Below are positions 21,349 through 33,543 of a stretch of 64,000 nucleotides of DNA, piece after piece. A program made the translations under genes and the position numbers. Source of the DNA: Globodera rostochiensis (Eukaryota; Nematoda; Chromadorea; Rhabditida; Heteroderidae); the NCBI GenBank assembly GCA_018350325.1, contig JAEVLN010000039.1:1-64000 (forward strand), read 5' to 3'. The notes under the pieces are model-generated. The model saw only the letters and a program-made list of their open reading frames with translations, was not told the origin of the DNA and did no database searches. Every line of letters begins with the position of its first letter. Position 1 is the stretch's first letter.

Positions 21349-24300
21349 CTAACATTCATCTGTCGGCTTTGCGGGTGGTAGTTTCGGAGCCGGCACGGCA
21401 CCGCCTTGTCCTGACGGATGTTCTTCGCCCGGCACCTCCACATACTGTGTCTTCCGAGGGCATGTACAGTACGAGCCATCGAATCCAGGTGAACCGTTTA
21501 AGCCTGCCTGAAGCGGTTTTTGTAATTTGGGGGGGGCAAACTCTTCGTCACTGAATTTGCCATAGTCAAAAAACGTACCCATCCTGGCGGCCCCTTTGGC
21601 CCAAAGATTCCTGGCAGCCCTGGTGGGCCAACTTCGCCCGTCGCGCCGTACTCGCCCGGCGCTCCGCTGGCACCGTCCAGCCCTGGCTCGCCCGCTATCC
21701 CCTGGTTGCCGGGTTGCCCCTTCGGCCCTGGTGGCCCAGCCAGGCCAGTTGAGCCGGCCGCACCCGGTGTGCCCGGTATGCCAGACATGCCGTCGGCACC
21801 ATTTTCGCCTGAGCAATTCAAAATAAAATTTATATACCGTATTTCCTAAAATAAAGCCCCCGGGGGCAATGGAGAAAAATTAATAGAATTTTTACGCCTA
21901 TCTAAGTTATTTTCACAAATTTTATGTCCAATTTTTCAATAAAAAAAAAATTCAAAATTTTGGTAGGGGGGGGGGGGTATTTTAATGTGGGCTCTATTTA
22001 GGGTGGGGGCTTTATTCTAGAACGGTAACCATAAGAATCCATTACAGGATCAGTCAATCTGAATCTATAAGGGTAATAGTGATCAACAGACTTACCCATG
22101 TCGCCGGGTTCGCCCGGCTTTCCGTAGTTGCCGATTCGTCCCGGCACTCCCGGCACGCCCGCAGGCCCGTGCAGCCCACTTGGTCCCGCGTCGCCCCGTC
22201 GGCCCATCTCTCCGGGTGGCCCCTGCGGGCATTGAATGCAAGGCCGATTGAAAATTTGTTCGCCAAACTGCACACCGTTGAGACCGGGTGGGCCCGGAAT
22301 GCCCGGCTGACCGGGCACTGAAGCGAAAACATTTTGCAAAAAAATGTTATAAATTCAGTTAGCATGAAGTAATTATTTGATTTTTTACATCAAAAATTGT
22401 GAGAAGAATTTTTATATAATATCGTAAATCTTTAAAAAAATTTTGGACCTCTCCAATTCCTAAAAAGCTTCAAAATTACCGTATTTTTAACATTTTGGTT
22501 GCATTTCTCTTAACAAAACTGAGTCAATTTTTGTTTTTTTGGTGCCCGATTTATACTAAAATATTCTTTCGAGTAATGGGCGAGGTTTGGCTTTTAAAAT
22601 TTGACCTATTTTTGTTAAGTCCCAGTTTTTTGAGCGGGATTTGAATCATTTTTTACTTATAAATACCGGTTTTACTAATTCCGAGCCCGGGCTTTCCTTA
22701 AAATCCACGTTCTCGCTCTATTCAAGTTTTCAGTCGGATCTATTTGAAACCATCAGCCCAAATAATGAATGACTTACAGCCGGGTAGGCCCTCCTTTCCC
22801 AGTGCTCCTTTTATGCCCGGAGGGCAATTTTGTGGCTGTTGGACGGCACATTCTAAAATAAAAATGCTTTCATTAAAAACATAATGAATAAAATTTTTAC
22901 AGCATTATGTAAAAGAATCTTTAAATTTAATTACATTACCACATTGAGGTGGCAAATTGCCACGCTTCGGTCGGAAAACGCTGTCAAATGCCTTCCATTC
23001 ACGTGCAACAACGGCGCCTGGGTTGACAAAGTCCCCTCGGGCGCTTTGCTGAATAGACATCATCGAGGTCCAGGCCTCGTTGGTCAGACCCTAAATGTGT
23101 TTTTATTGGTGAATACATTTCATTTTTGACAAATTTAGAAGATAAAAATTGTCCCTTTCTCCTCCTAGCACCCTCCCTCTAGCACCCTCCCTCTAGCACC
23201 CTCCCTCTAGCACCCTCCCTCTAGCACCCTCCCTCTAGCACCCTCCCTCTAGCACCCTCCCTCTAGCACCCTCCCTCTAGCACCCTCCCTCTAGCACCCT
23301 CCCTCTAGCACCCTCCCTCTAGCACCCTCCCTCTAGCACCCTCCCTCTAGCACCCTCCCTCTAGCACCCTCCCTCTAGCACCCTCCCTCTAGCACCCTCC
23401 CTCTAGCACCCTCCCTCTAGCACCCTCCCTCTAGCACCCTCCCTCTAGCACCCTCCCTCTAGCACCCTCCCTCTAGCACCCTCCCTCTAGCACCCTCCCT
23501 CTAGCACCCTCCCTCTAGCACCTAGCACCCTCCCTCTAGCACCCTCCCTCTAGCACCCTCCCTCTAGCACCCTCCCTCTAGCACCCTCCCTCTAGCACCC
23601 TCCCTCTAGCACCCTCCCTCTAGCACCCTCCCTCTAGCACCCTCCCTCTAGCACCCTCCCTCTAGCACCCTCCCTCTAGCACCCTCCCTCTAGCACCCTC
23701 CCTCTAGCACCCTCCCTCTAGCACCCTCCCTCTAGCACCCTCCCTCTAGCACCCTCCCTCTAGCACCCTCCCTCTAGCACCCTCCCTCTAGCACCCTCCC
23801 TCTAGCACCCTCCCTCTAGCACCCTCCCTCTAGCACCCTCCCTCTAGCACCCTCCCTCTAGCACCCTCCCTCTAGCACCCTCCCTCTAGCACCCCCTCTA
23901 GCACCCTCTAGCACCCTCCCTCTAGCACCCTCCCTCTAGCACCCTCCCTCTAGCACCCTCCCTCTAGCACCCTCCCTCTACACCCTCCCTCTAGCACCCT
24001 CCCTCTAGCACCCTCCCTCTAGCACCCTCCCTCTAGCACCCTCCTCTAGCACCCTCCCTCTAGCACCCTCCCTCTAGCACCCTCCCTCTAGCACCCTCCC
24101 TCTAGCACCCTCCCTCTAGCACCCTCCCTCTAGCACCCTCCCTCTAGCACCCTCCCTCTAGCACCCTCCCTCTAGCACCCTCCCTCTAGCACCCTCCCTC
24201 TAGCAACCCTCCCTCTAGCACCCTCCCTCTAGCACCCTCCCTCTAGCACCCTCCCTCTAGCACCCTCCCTCTAGCACCCTCCCTCTAGCACCCTCCCTCT

Positions 24301-24928
24301 AGCACCCCTCCCTCTAGCACCCTCCCTCCCTCTAGCACCCTCCCTCTAGCACCCTCCCTCTAGCACCCTCCCTCTAGCACCCTCCCTCTAGCACCCTCCC
24401 TCTAGCACCCTCCCTCTAGCACCCTCCCTCTAGCACCCTCCCTCTAGCACCCTCCCTCTAGCACCCTCCCTCTAGCACCCTCCCTCTAGCACCCTCCCTC
24501 TAGCACCCTCCCTCTAGCACCCTCCCTCTAGCACCCTCCCTCTAGCACCCTCCCTCTAGCACCCTCCCTCTAGCACCCTCCCTCTAGCACCCTCCCTCTA
24601 GCACCCTCCCTCTAGCACCCTCCCTCTAGCACCCTCCCTCTAGCACCCTCCCTAGCACCCTCCCTCTAGCACCCTCCCTCTAGCACCCTCCCTAGCACCC
24701 TCCCTCTAGCACCCTCCCTCTAGCACCCTCCCTAGCACTCACAGTGAACTCGTCCATGCCGGCTGACACTTCGTCCATCAGCAGTGCCGTGTCGTTGTGC
24801 AAAAAGGTCAGGATCAGCCCACTGGTGGCCACCATCACTGTCGAAATGAACAATGCCAAATAGACCGCCACACGGGCCGATGTGTCGTCCACGTCTGTGC
24901 CCATTGAAGAGCGTCGATCAGTGATCAT
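21349..24928 (-). CDS. Nematode cuticle collagen, six exons
   Basis: Exons (minus): 24928-24743, 23090-22940, 22852-22778, 22317-22096, 21808-21579, 21507-21349; phases agree and give 340 residues, the usual size for cuticle collagens. Residues 18-44 form the N-terminal hydrophobic segment of the cuticle-collagen N domain (RVAVYLALFISTVMV...). An RPKR site before the triple-helical part matches the subtilisin-type processing site. Cysteine groups PPQCEC...NCPPG, PCIQCPQG and GSYCTCP flank two main Gly-X-Y blocks. Gly-X-Y stays in register across exon joins, which supports the splice sites. The ATG at 24928 is chosen because it gives the usual short cytoplasmic lead; an in-frame ATG at 25096 is possible. 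The stop is TAG at 21349, unless the last exon splices on into the repeat block below. Confidence 0.9.
23165..24736 (-). repeat. 14-base minisatellite in collagen intron 1, G4-forming sense strand
   Basis: About 112 copies of CTAGCACCCTCCCT fill nearly the whole first intron and begin about seven bases after the splice donor. On the transcribed sense strand each pair of units reads GGGAGGGTGCTAGAGGGAGGG, which satisfies G3N1-7 four times over (loops 1, 7, 1). A few units are truncated (CCTAGCACC) or carry one-base indels. Confidence 0.95.
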
Positions 24929-26030
24929 ATTTTGTCTTAAGGAATTGTAATGACTTGATTGGGGTTTAAAAGCAAAGTTATAATTGGGGCATTTTTGTCT
25001 ATTTCGATGGGATGGATCTGTTGATTTGATCACCACCCATGAGCATTGGTGATCAGAACACCAATTCTGATCATTTGCCTCGGGCATTTTAGTCATTTCA
25101 ACAGGACGGATCTATTTGTTGATCATCTACCCATGAACATTTGTGATCAAACCATGTACAAGGTCCAAGCCAATTCTGATCATTTGCCTAGATATGAATG
25201 GCATCATTGGTGGAGAAGGTGAAAATCAGAAACTGAGACTGATTTGGGGCAAATGTGGGCTGGAAGCGTGTGTTGAGGCGTATAAATTTGTTTCGCGCAG
25301 TGTGACCAGCTGACGACGCCGCCGCTGATTGCGCCACAACAACGTTCAAATATTAATGTTTTTGCTTTCCCCCCCCCCAAGGCAACATTGTCAAAAATGC
25401 ATAATTAATATGCCTCGAGGGGTCCGCCGTCCAATTTTTTATTGAAGTGCGCACATTAGGAAATATTTAAGAAGGGTGTAAATGAGAGGCGGCAAATGGA
25501 CCGGAATGGATTAATCATTGATCTCCGGAAGGGGGGGGGGGTGAGTTAAGGGATTTTAAATTTTTATTTTTTTTTCAAAGCTCGAAAATCTTAGGGGTTA
25601 CTTGAGATTGAACTAATGAACACCATTCAAAGCTCTGATCAGATTCCAATCACCTAAACTTACGCGTTCATCCACCAGTCCAACTTCTGCTGATCATCCG
25701 CAATTCTGTGATCAGCTTGTGAATCGCGTTTCTGATTCAATTTGGCCAATTGCTGATCATTTTACAGCAACATTATTACCGCCGAAACACATCAGAGGAC
25801 AAAAAGCCATAAGCAAAGTTTTTAGGAGTCTCCAAAACCCTCTTGCAAACATTATTCACCAACATTGCGCAAATGATCCAGCCATCTGATCAAAAAGCAT
25901 CCCGCTGTGCGCAACACATAAAACTGGTCCCACCAATTTTTGTCCCCCCAAGCGATGACGGATGGACGAGGGTTCGCCAATCGTCATAGTCACAGCAATT
26001 GAGGAACATAAAAACTGCGAGTGATCAGAA
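24915..26030. promoter_or_regulatory. TGATCA-rich region upstream of the collagen gene
   Basis: The palindrome TGATCA occurs about thirteen times between 24920 and 26030, far above chance for a six-base word. A roughly 100-base stretch (CACCCATGAGCATTGGTGATC, then CAATTCTGATCATTTGCCT) is duplicated in tandem at 25010-25085 and 25105-25195. It lies 30-1100 bases upstream of the collagen start, where promoter elements are expected. Confidence 0.4.
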
Positions 26031-26083
26031 GGGCAATTTTTCAAAAAAAAAAACTTTAGGTTTCGAAGACTAAAAATTAGTAA

Positions 26084-26367
26084 CTTAAAGCGGGATGGAT
26101 TCAAAAACGCTCAAAAGAAATAAATGAAACTGTCGCGAAAGAGTTGGGCCTAAGTCATACAACAATATACAATTGAAAACGTGAACTTGGCCAAACCGGT
26201 GAGTATTTCGATCCCAAATTTTATTCATTTATTTTAATTAAAAATTTATTTTACAGCACCAATACATAAATATTCCCATAACACACAAAAGGAATTATTG
26301 ATGAAACATTATTATGAAAGCGGCAAATGTTCAAGAAATTGATAAATCGAATTCGGGAAGTGTTTGA
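26084..26367 (+). pseudogene. HTH family relic (module 2 and exon 2 ends)
   Basis: Matches the end of exon 1 (AACTGTCGCGAAAGAGTTGG, then CTTGGCCAAACCGGTGAGTA) and the start and end of exon 2. The conserved Trp codon of module 2 is TGA, and most of module 3 is deleted between ATTATTATGAAA and GCGGCAAATGTTC. No signal-peptide part is present. Confidence 0.65.
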
Positions 26368-26369
26368 AT

Positions 26370-28343
26370 GGGCAATGATTTTGAAAAAATGATTTTGACT
26401 GTGAATGATTTGGAAAAAAATTTGAAATGTTCCTTCACAATTCGTCATCGATCATTTCGTACCAGCCTCGGAGTTTTCGACAAATTTCCGAGATTCGAGA
26501 CCTGGACTCTCGGAAAATCTCGGTCGGGTTCTCGATCTCGCCAATCTCTAGTTATAACCTTTAGAATAAAATGTTTTCCCAATGTTTTTTTTAATATTTT
26601 AAATTCACAAGTTTTTCATTTCATTTGATTGTACGAATTATATATTTATACTCCCATTCCTAAAAATAGCCTTATTTTTAAAATGCTTGTTGCAAATCTT
26701 TTAATCAAAAATTCAGCCTATCGGCACCGGCGGGCGACTCACCTGCCAACGATTCAAAAAAAAACTTTTATTTTATATTGCCGAATTCGTAATCAGTGCA
26801 TCAATTAACATATTTTCAGACAATTTTTAGATATAAAAAATTTTCAAAATTTTGACCAAAAGGGTCCCTCCCTCCCCCCTATGGTTTGTCAAGTTTGAGG
26901 GGCTACTATAACATTGCTTAGAGTCAAGAGCGACTCAAAATAAATGCAAATTTCCTTTGAAAAAATTTCGGATTTCGGGAATTTTGGGGTTTTGGATTTT
27001 AAATCGTTTCGGATTTTATTTTCCGATTTTGTCCAGCCCTGGCAGGCACCCTCTCCCACCCGTTTCAATTCCCTTTTCTCGACCAGTATAAAATTTGAAA
27101 TTTTTATTTATTTTTTGATCAACAAAATTGGGTAAGTTGGGGCAAGATTTTATTACAGCTACTCGCAATCGATCGCCATTTTTATAGAATGATTATTAAG
27201 TTAAAAAATTTTTGAGATGTCAGGAATATTGATTTGGGTGAGATAATTTTTTGTTTTTCTGGGATTTTTTTACAAGCCGGAAATCCGGTTTTTTTTGGTT
27301 TCCGGTTACCTCCCGGATACACACGAATCAATAGAAAGCATTGGCACTGGCATAATTGGGCCAATTCCACCGGCAAACAGCAAAAGTTGGGTAATATAAA
27401 AGTGGCTTGTTGTAAGCCAAATCCATCAGGGGGCTTCATTTATTTAAATTTTTTTTTTGATAATTATACATTTTCCATTTATATAAAGGGTTTCTGGATC
27501 CAGTCCAATAAATTTTGAAATTAATTTAAAAAATTAAATTCAAATTTAAAACAGCCAATTCTATTTGCATTTTTTGTTTTTTCTGTTTTAGCATCATAAA
27601 AAATGTATCATAACTAAGGGCCCACAAAATTTATTACACACGGATATAGAATAGGAGGTTAAATACGTGTATTAAATTTAATAGATAGCCCAGACTCACT
27701 AATTACTCGTGGTGATTAAAGACCGCAAACCAGTTAAATTATATAAATAAGTACAGATAGCACCACTAATTTATATATCTTAGATTATAATTTTTGGAAT
27801 CGAAACTTTCGGATTTTAGAAAATTTTCCGGATTTTTTCCCCGCCGATTCGCAAATTGGAGAAAAGCAACAAAAAAATTACCTTCATGTGGCGAAATGTT
27901 GTTTTTCCTCAGGGGCCAATTAATTAAAAATTTAAAATATTTTTTCATTTGAATATTGTCCAATCGTTATTTTATAAAATGAATATTATTTAAGAAAAAT
28001 ATATAGAAAATATGGAATATTGATTTGGTCACGGTGTAAAAAAAATATTATGAGATGCCAGGAATATTTTTATATGATTAAAAGCCCATTTCAGTTGTGG
28101 GCTGCCATTTATTACTCTCCAATAATTTTTTTTATCAGCTAAATATATTTATTAACATTAAAAATTTGTGAAAATCATTTAAATATTGTCAATCGATTGT
28201 TATTTTTATGAAATGAATATTATTTAAGAAAAATATATAGGAAATATGGAATTTCAGTTGTGGGCTCATTTCTGTTTATTATAGAATTAATTGGAATTCA
28301 TATAAATGACCCTAAATTCAGAGTTTATTTTGCCCCTAATAAA
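26370..28343. other. Gene-free stretch with element fragments
   Basis: 26450-26555 carries TCTCGG/CGAGA words and ends CCAATCTCTA, the right end of a palindromic-arm element with no matching left end. 26717 holds a copy of the CCTATCGGCACCGGCG hairpin word. 27960-28340 has 5' flank sequence of the HTH family (TTCAGTTGTGGGCT, twice). Confidence 0.5.
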
Positions 28344-29382
28344 ATGGAAGAATTTTTGATTTTAATATTGGTGTTATTTTTTGCAACAAATTCACTGGAC
28401 AAAGCCGAATCCGTAAAAGTAAAAATGGAGGAAACGCCACTCAAATCATTTGATGAAATATTCGGAGAAGGCTGGTGGGACAAAGATGAAGTAGCCGCAG
28501 ATTTGAAAACGCCGCCGCCAACAAACTTTGGACAAAATGTCCATCACCAAATCGACCGACAGAACAGCCAAATTGGACAAATTGAACCCAATTCAACTGA
28601 TCAGCTTAGACAAATTGAACCCAATTCAACTGATCAGCTTAGACAAATTGAACCCAATTCAACTGATCAGAATCCTCCTCTCACAGAGTCTGATCACTCT
28701 GATAATGCCAATTCAAGCGAAAATATTGCTGAAGATGAGCGAAAGCGTAAAATTGTCGAAGGATTCCACGCAATGAAAGACGAATTTAAGCAAAAAGGAA
28801 AATATTCAAAAAAAGAATGGAATCAAATTGAAAAGAAAATTGCAAAACATTTTAAAGTCAATCGCAAAAAAATATATGAATGGAAAAAAGAATTAGACTT
28901 AAGCCGAAGAATTCCAAAAAATGAGCGAAAAAATTTGGTAGAGAAATATGATCAAATGAAAGCCGAGTTACAGCGGAACGGAATCAAAAACTCTCAAAAT
29001 CAAATCGATAAAACTGTCGCAAAAGAATTGGGCCTCAATTTTACAACAATTTACGCTTGGAAACGTGAATTTGGCCAATCCAGTGAGTATTTCAAGACCA
29101 AATTTATTATTAGGTATTATTTTATTAATTAAAAATTTAATTACAGAACCAAATCAAAAATACTCCCACAGCGAACAAAAGGAATTGATGAAACGTTATT
29201 ATGAAATTAAGAACAATAAACCTAAAATGAGTGTTAAGGACATTACCAAAATGTTGAAGATTGGAACACGCACTTTGTACAAATGGAAAAAACAAATTTA
29301 TCAAAATTCTGTCGATGGACATTCTGGTGAAGCAAATGCCGGCTCAAATGTTCAAAAAATCGCAAATTCGGAGAGTATCTGA
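28344..29382 (+). CDS. Secreted triple HTH family protein, copy 5 (intact, divergent)
   Basis: Exon 1 (28344-29082) and exon 2 (29147-29382) join in phase 1 to give 324 residues. The signal peptide starts MEEFLILILVLFFATN. The acidic box is diverged (TPLKSFDEIFGEGWWDKDEV), closer to the outlying member at 61244. The linker has three shortened LRQIEPNSTDQ units plus one full unit. Modules end IYEWKKELD, IYAWKREFG and LYKWKKQI; module 3 has lost five residues after KKQ. The intron is 64 bases with a TTACAG acceptor. It stands alone about 13 kb from the first cluster, next to inverted fragments at 29631 and 30161. Confidence 0.75.
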
Positions 29383-29630
29383 ATTCAAAGATTTGTAAAG
29401 ATGTTTTGCCATTTAATGATTTTAAATATTTTTTGACAAATGATATTTACTTAAATATTTGTTAACTCTGTTATGGAATACTTGTATCTCTCAAACTTTT
29501 TATCTTGATCTATAAAACACGAAAAATGCAATAAAACAAAAGACAGAAATTTTCATATTTGGTTTCAATTGATAAAAAACAATTCAACTTTAACTTGGTT
29601 TGACCAAAATTCAAGAAATTGCTTGCATTC

Positions 29631-29694
29631 TCCGGATTCGGCTTTGTCCAGTGAATTTGTTGCAAAGAATAAAACGAAATTTAAAATCCTCCAT
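29631..29694 (-). pseudogene. Signal-peptide fragment of the HTH family, inverted
   Basis: Minus strand: ATGGAGGATTTTAAATTTCG, then TTTGCAACAAATTCACTGG and ACAAAGCCGAATCC, as in the family start. It is frameshifted and followed by unrelated DNA. Confidence 0.6.
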
Positions 29695-30160
29695 TTATTT
29701 TGGCAAAATAATTTGAATTAGGGATATTTATATGAAATTTTAATTAATTTAATAATTTGAACGTAAAATTTGATATGGTAAAATTTGTCAATTTTTTGTG
29801 TTAAAGAATTCCTACAAAAAATTACTTTCATTTTAAAGAATAAGAAATATTCACAAGATAATAATAAAAATGTCCGGACTCCGAAATAGGATTACAATTA
29901 AATGAAGCTGCTAAACAATTAGAGAATTCTTAAAAAACTTATTCCCATATTAAACACTCCGATTTTGGGTGATTTTCCAATTTAACCTTTTAAAAACGAA
30001 GTTAACCGCTTGGCTTTTTAAATGATTTTTCTCATTTAGAGCATTAAAATGACATTTTTATTTGTTGATTTGAAGGAAACTTCAGTCTCGGGCTAATAAC
30101 TTTTGTTAGAAAAAGAGAATCATTAGTTCAAATCGTTTTTCCAATTCATTGACCATTCAT

Positions 30161-30649
30161 TCAAATACTCCCCGAATTCGAGGGCCCAATTTCCTGAATA
30201 TTTGCCGCGGCATTTTCTTCAACAGAATGTCCATCGACAGAATTTGGATGGAATTGCTGTCGTTTAAATTGTTTTTTCCATCTAAACAAAGTGACTCTTC
30301 CAATTTTTAACATTTTGGCAATGTCCCCATCTCTAAATTTAGGATTTTGGTCTTTAATTTTATAATAAACTTTCATCATTTCTTTTTGTTCGCTGTGGGA
30401 ATATTTATTTGGTTTGTAAAAGAATTTTCAATTAATAATAATAATAATAATAAAATCAAAAAACTCACTGGTTTGACCAAGTTCGCTTTTCCAAGCGTAA
30501 ATTGTTGTAAAATTGAGGCCCAATTCTTTAGCGACAGTTTCATTTATTTCATTTTGATGAGAGTTTTTGAATCCGTTCCGCTTTAACTCGGCTTTCATTT
30601 GATCAAATTTCTCTACCAAATTTTTTCGCTCATTTTTTGGATTTCTCAC
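30161..30649 (-). pseudogene. HTH family copy, 5'-truncated, lost splice acceptor
   Basis: Minus strand: exon 1 begins abruptly at 30649 within the start of module 2 (KNERKNLVEKFDQMK) and reaches the donor near 30467. Exon 2, with module 3, runs to a stop at 30161. The intron holds an ATT repeat, and its acceptor reads TTTTACAAACC instead of TTTTACAGNACC, so the AG is gone. The truncated end abuts the core of a palindromic-arm element. It was probably cut by that insertion. Confidence 0.65.
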
Positions 30650-30865
30650 TGAGCCACATGATATTATGAATAAAGGTTGAAATATTCAAATATATTACCA
30701 ATTTTTCCATTCGGTACTTTTTTCGGTACTCAAATTTTGCTCGGTCGGTACCTTTGGTTCTCAGATTTTTTTCGGTCGGTACTATTCGGTAAAGTACCGA
30801 TGCCTGAGTACCGAAAAGTACAGAAAAAGCGTCGGTACTTTCCCGTACCGACCGAACACTAGTTT
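30650..30865. mobile_element. Half of a GGTACC-arm element
   Basis: Contains the core tRNA-like tail and one arm with GGTAC/TTCGG words ending CGACCGAACACTA. The opposite arm is absent. It joins the truncated HTH copy at 30649. Confidence 0.55.
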
Positions 30866-30869
30866 TTTA

Positions 30870-31370
30870 TTAAGAAAATTCCCAATTATTTCAAACCGGA
30901 ACAAGCTTTTTCATTAAAAATGAAAATGCACAGAAAAAAAGGGTAAAACATTACGCCAAATATTCAAAATTTAATAGAAATTTGCATTCCACAGTGAAAA
31001 CTCAAAAAGCCTCAAAAAACCTCATCAAACTCAAAAAAACCACAAATGAGGCTAAACCTCATTTTAAAAATTTAGCTTCATTGGACTATCAAAAAGCCAC
31101 AAAATGAGGCTAAAACCTCAGATTTGCGAGCCCTGTTTTTAGGGGTGCGTTTTTCCCTTTTTATAGCATTTTGTTAAGAAATTTTTCCAAAAAATATTTG
31201 ATTTTAGGGTGTGCATTTTCAGTTTGTGTTAAGGAACTTTCAAAAATGCTACTTTTTTGTTTAAAAATCGGAAATAATTTAAAAAGTCTATAGAAATTGC
31301 ATACTCCTCCATAGATGCTCACCGAATGTAGTAAGAAATCATTTACATAGACGGGGTTCGAACCACCAGA
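30870..31370. other. Gene-free stretch
   Basis: AT-rich with repeated CCTCA/TGAGG words at 31000-31120. A lone B-box-like GGTTCGAACC (minus) lies near 31355. No gene is seen. Confidence 0.45.
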
Positions 31371-31477
31371 GCCGAATTACAGCGGGCGGATTCAAAAACT
31401 CTCAAAATAAATTAAATAAAATGAGTTGGGCCTCAGTTTTACAACAATTTCCAATTGGAAACGGAAACTTGGCCAAA
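31371..31477 (+). pseudogene. HTH module 2 fragment
   Basis: Matches exon 1 from GCCGAATTACAGCGGG to CTTGGCCAAA, with a deletion that removes the ACTGTCGCAAAA part. It ends exactly where an inverted-repeat element begins. Confidence 0.6.
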
Positions 31478-31922
31478 TGTATCATATGTCCCAGACTCCA
31501 AAACTGATTAAAAATGGAAAAAATCACTCATATAGGCTTTCAAAATTACGCATATGTCGATAGGAAATAAAAATTGAGCATTTAAAGCGGGTTTTGAACT
31601 GGTTTAATAAAAGAAAAAATGACGGTCTCGCGCGCGCCCGCTCCGCGGGTCTCCGCGCGCTCGCCCCTCAGTGGCGCTCGTCAGACTTCTTCTTCCGCCC
31701 TGCGTCTCGCCCCACTACTTGCTCCGTCTCCGCATGCTGGCTGTTGGCGGGCCGCCAGTAGCCCTCCATTTATTATATCCGGCTGACACTTCAGTCCTGG
31801 GCTCATAACTCCTTTCTGAGTTGAAACTGCGCAAAATTTTTTTCGGATTTATGCTTTATAGACCGAGCGGAGTCGATTGTGTTATGATTTGGGTTCGTTG
31901 GAGTCTGGGGCATATGGTACAT
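31476..31922. mobile_element. Inverted-repeat element with CATATGYCCCAGACTCCAA ends
   Basis: Left end ATGTATCATATGTCCCAGAC and right end (reverse complement) ATGTACCATATGCCCCAGAC, about 24 bases with two mismatches. The interior holds a GC-rich patch (GCGCGCGCCCGCTCC, GCTGTTGGCGGGCC) related to 36965-37040 and 55980-56040. No transposase and no clear target duplication. Confidence 0.6.
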
Positions 31923-32174
31923 ATCTACCATTATAACTAGGGCTGGGATTTTTATGTTTCAACATATTTTTTTGTGGAGAGTTTTAGCCCATATTTCGCT
32001 ATTTTTCCCTTAGAAAAAATGCAATAAAAACAAAAATGCACACTTAAAAATCAACTTTTCCAAATTTTCAAAAAAATGCACCCCTTAGAAATCGACCTTT
32101 TTTCAAGACCAAAAAATCTTAGAAATTAAGAATTTTGACTGAATTGCTTTTGATTTGCAATTGTTACTAGAGAC

Positions 32175-33199
32175 TAGTGCTCGGCAATGGCATCGATACG
32201 ATATATCGAACGATATTTCGATAAAATATCGGTATCGAAAAATATCGAATTCCTAACATTTTTCCGATACGATATATCGAACGATATTTCGATAAAATAT
32301 CGGTATCGAAAAATATCGAAAAAAAAACCGATATATCGCGATATTTTTCGCAAATTTTTTTTTGACTAATATGCAAAAAAAGTCATAAAAACGCAACAAT
32401 AAAAAGTTCAAATTTTTAACTCTTCAACTCCACTATGAGAATCCATCCTTTTAAAGAAAATCGTGAGAGCCCGACGATTCCGACAGGTGCGTCGGAAAAT
32501 TTTGGGCTTTTTGTAAATGAAATTTCACCAACATTTTTTGCAAAATTAAGCATTTTGGGATCGGAAAAATTTTCAAAACAAATTGGTTTACATGAGAGTG
32601 GAGGATGTCCGGCGGTGCCGATAGGCGCCGGCGTGGGAATTTTTACAAAAATTGGCAACCTTTGTTAAAATTTGACGAAAAAAAAAAAATGCGATGAATT
32701 TTTAAAAAAATTTGTCTTTTGCGCGTATTTTAATTGAAATTATTAAAAAATTTATTTAAAAAATTTTATTAATCAGGGAAGTGTAGGTGACAAGAGACGA
32801 AAGAAAAATAATTGCTTCCAGTCAAGAGGGTTAGAACCCAGACGAAAAGTTAAACTCACCGAAAAGACATACCACTAAGCTGTGGATATAATTGGTTAAC
32901 CCCACTAAAAAAGAACTGAAATTGTTTGTCAAAAGTATGTCTCAAACAAAATTCAAACTGTAAATCAATATAATCCATTTAAATTGTGATACATTTTTTA
33001 GTGAACAAACGCGATAAAATATCGCGATATTTTAACTTTTCGATACGATATATCGAACGATATTTCGATAAAATATCGATATCGAAAAATATCGAATTCC
33101 TAACATTTTTCCGATACGATATATCGAACGATATTTCGATATAAATATCGCGATATATCGCGATATTTTTATCGAAATATCGTATCGTGCCGAGCACTA
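32175..33199. mobile_element. Element B, nested inside the left end of element A
   Basis: Ends TAGTGCTCGGC and GCCGAGCACTA. CTAGAGAC is repeated exactly at 32167-32174 and 33200-33207, and is itself the first bases of element A. Arms are ATCGATA/TATCG palindromes. The core holds the GGCGGTGCCGATAGGCGCC hairpin (near 32611) and a tRNA-like module at 32827-32890 (minus). Confidence 0.8.
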
Positions 33200-33543
33200 C
33201 TAGAGACCGGTCGAGACGAGATCTCGTCTCGAGGATCTCGAAAAATCTCGACGAGATTCTCGAAAAATCTCGACCTCGAGATCTCGCTTGACTAAAAGAG
33301 CTTCTCGAGATTTTTCGAGATCGAGATTTTTTCGAGAATTTCGACTCGAGATCTCGCTTGAAGTAAGCTCGAGATTCTCGATCTCGAGCCCAAACATTTT
33401 TCATGAAAAACACTGCTTTTTTAAACAAAGATTGGGAATTTTTGTAAAATTTTGCCTTACCGGACCTCTGTACCGATGGTTGACCTGCAGATGGCGATAA
33501 GTACCGTCGGCGCCGAGCTATAGATTCATTAAAATTGGTTTGT

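Noticed and set aside
23165..24736. CRISPR-like array
   Set aside because: The units are contiguous 14-mers without unique spacers, and the context is a eukaryotic intron.
33000..33500. Arg/Ser-rich and Ile/Tyr-rich open frames
   Set aside because: These are translations of the ATCGATA and CTCGAGATCTCG arms of the nested elements.
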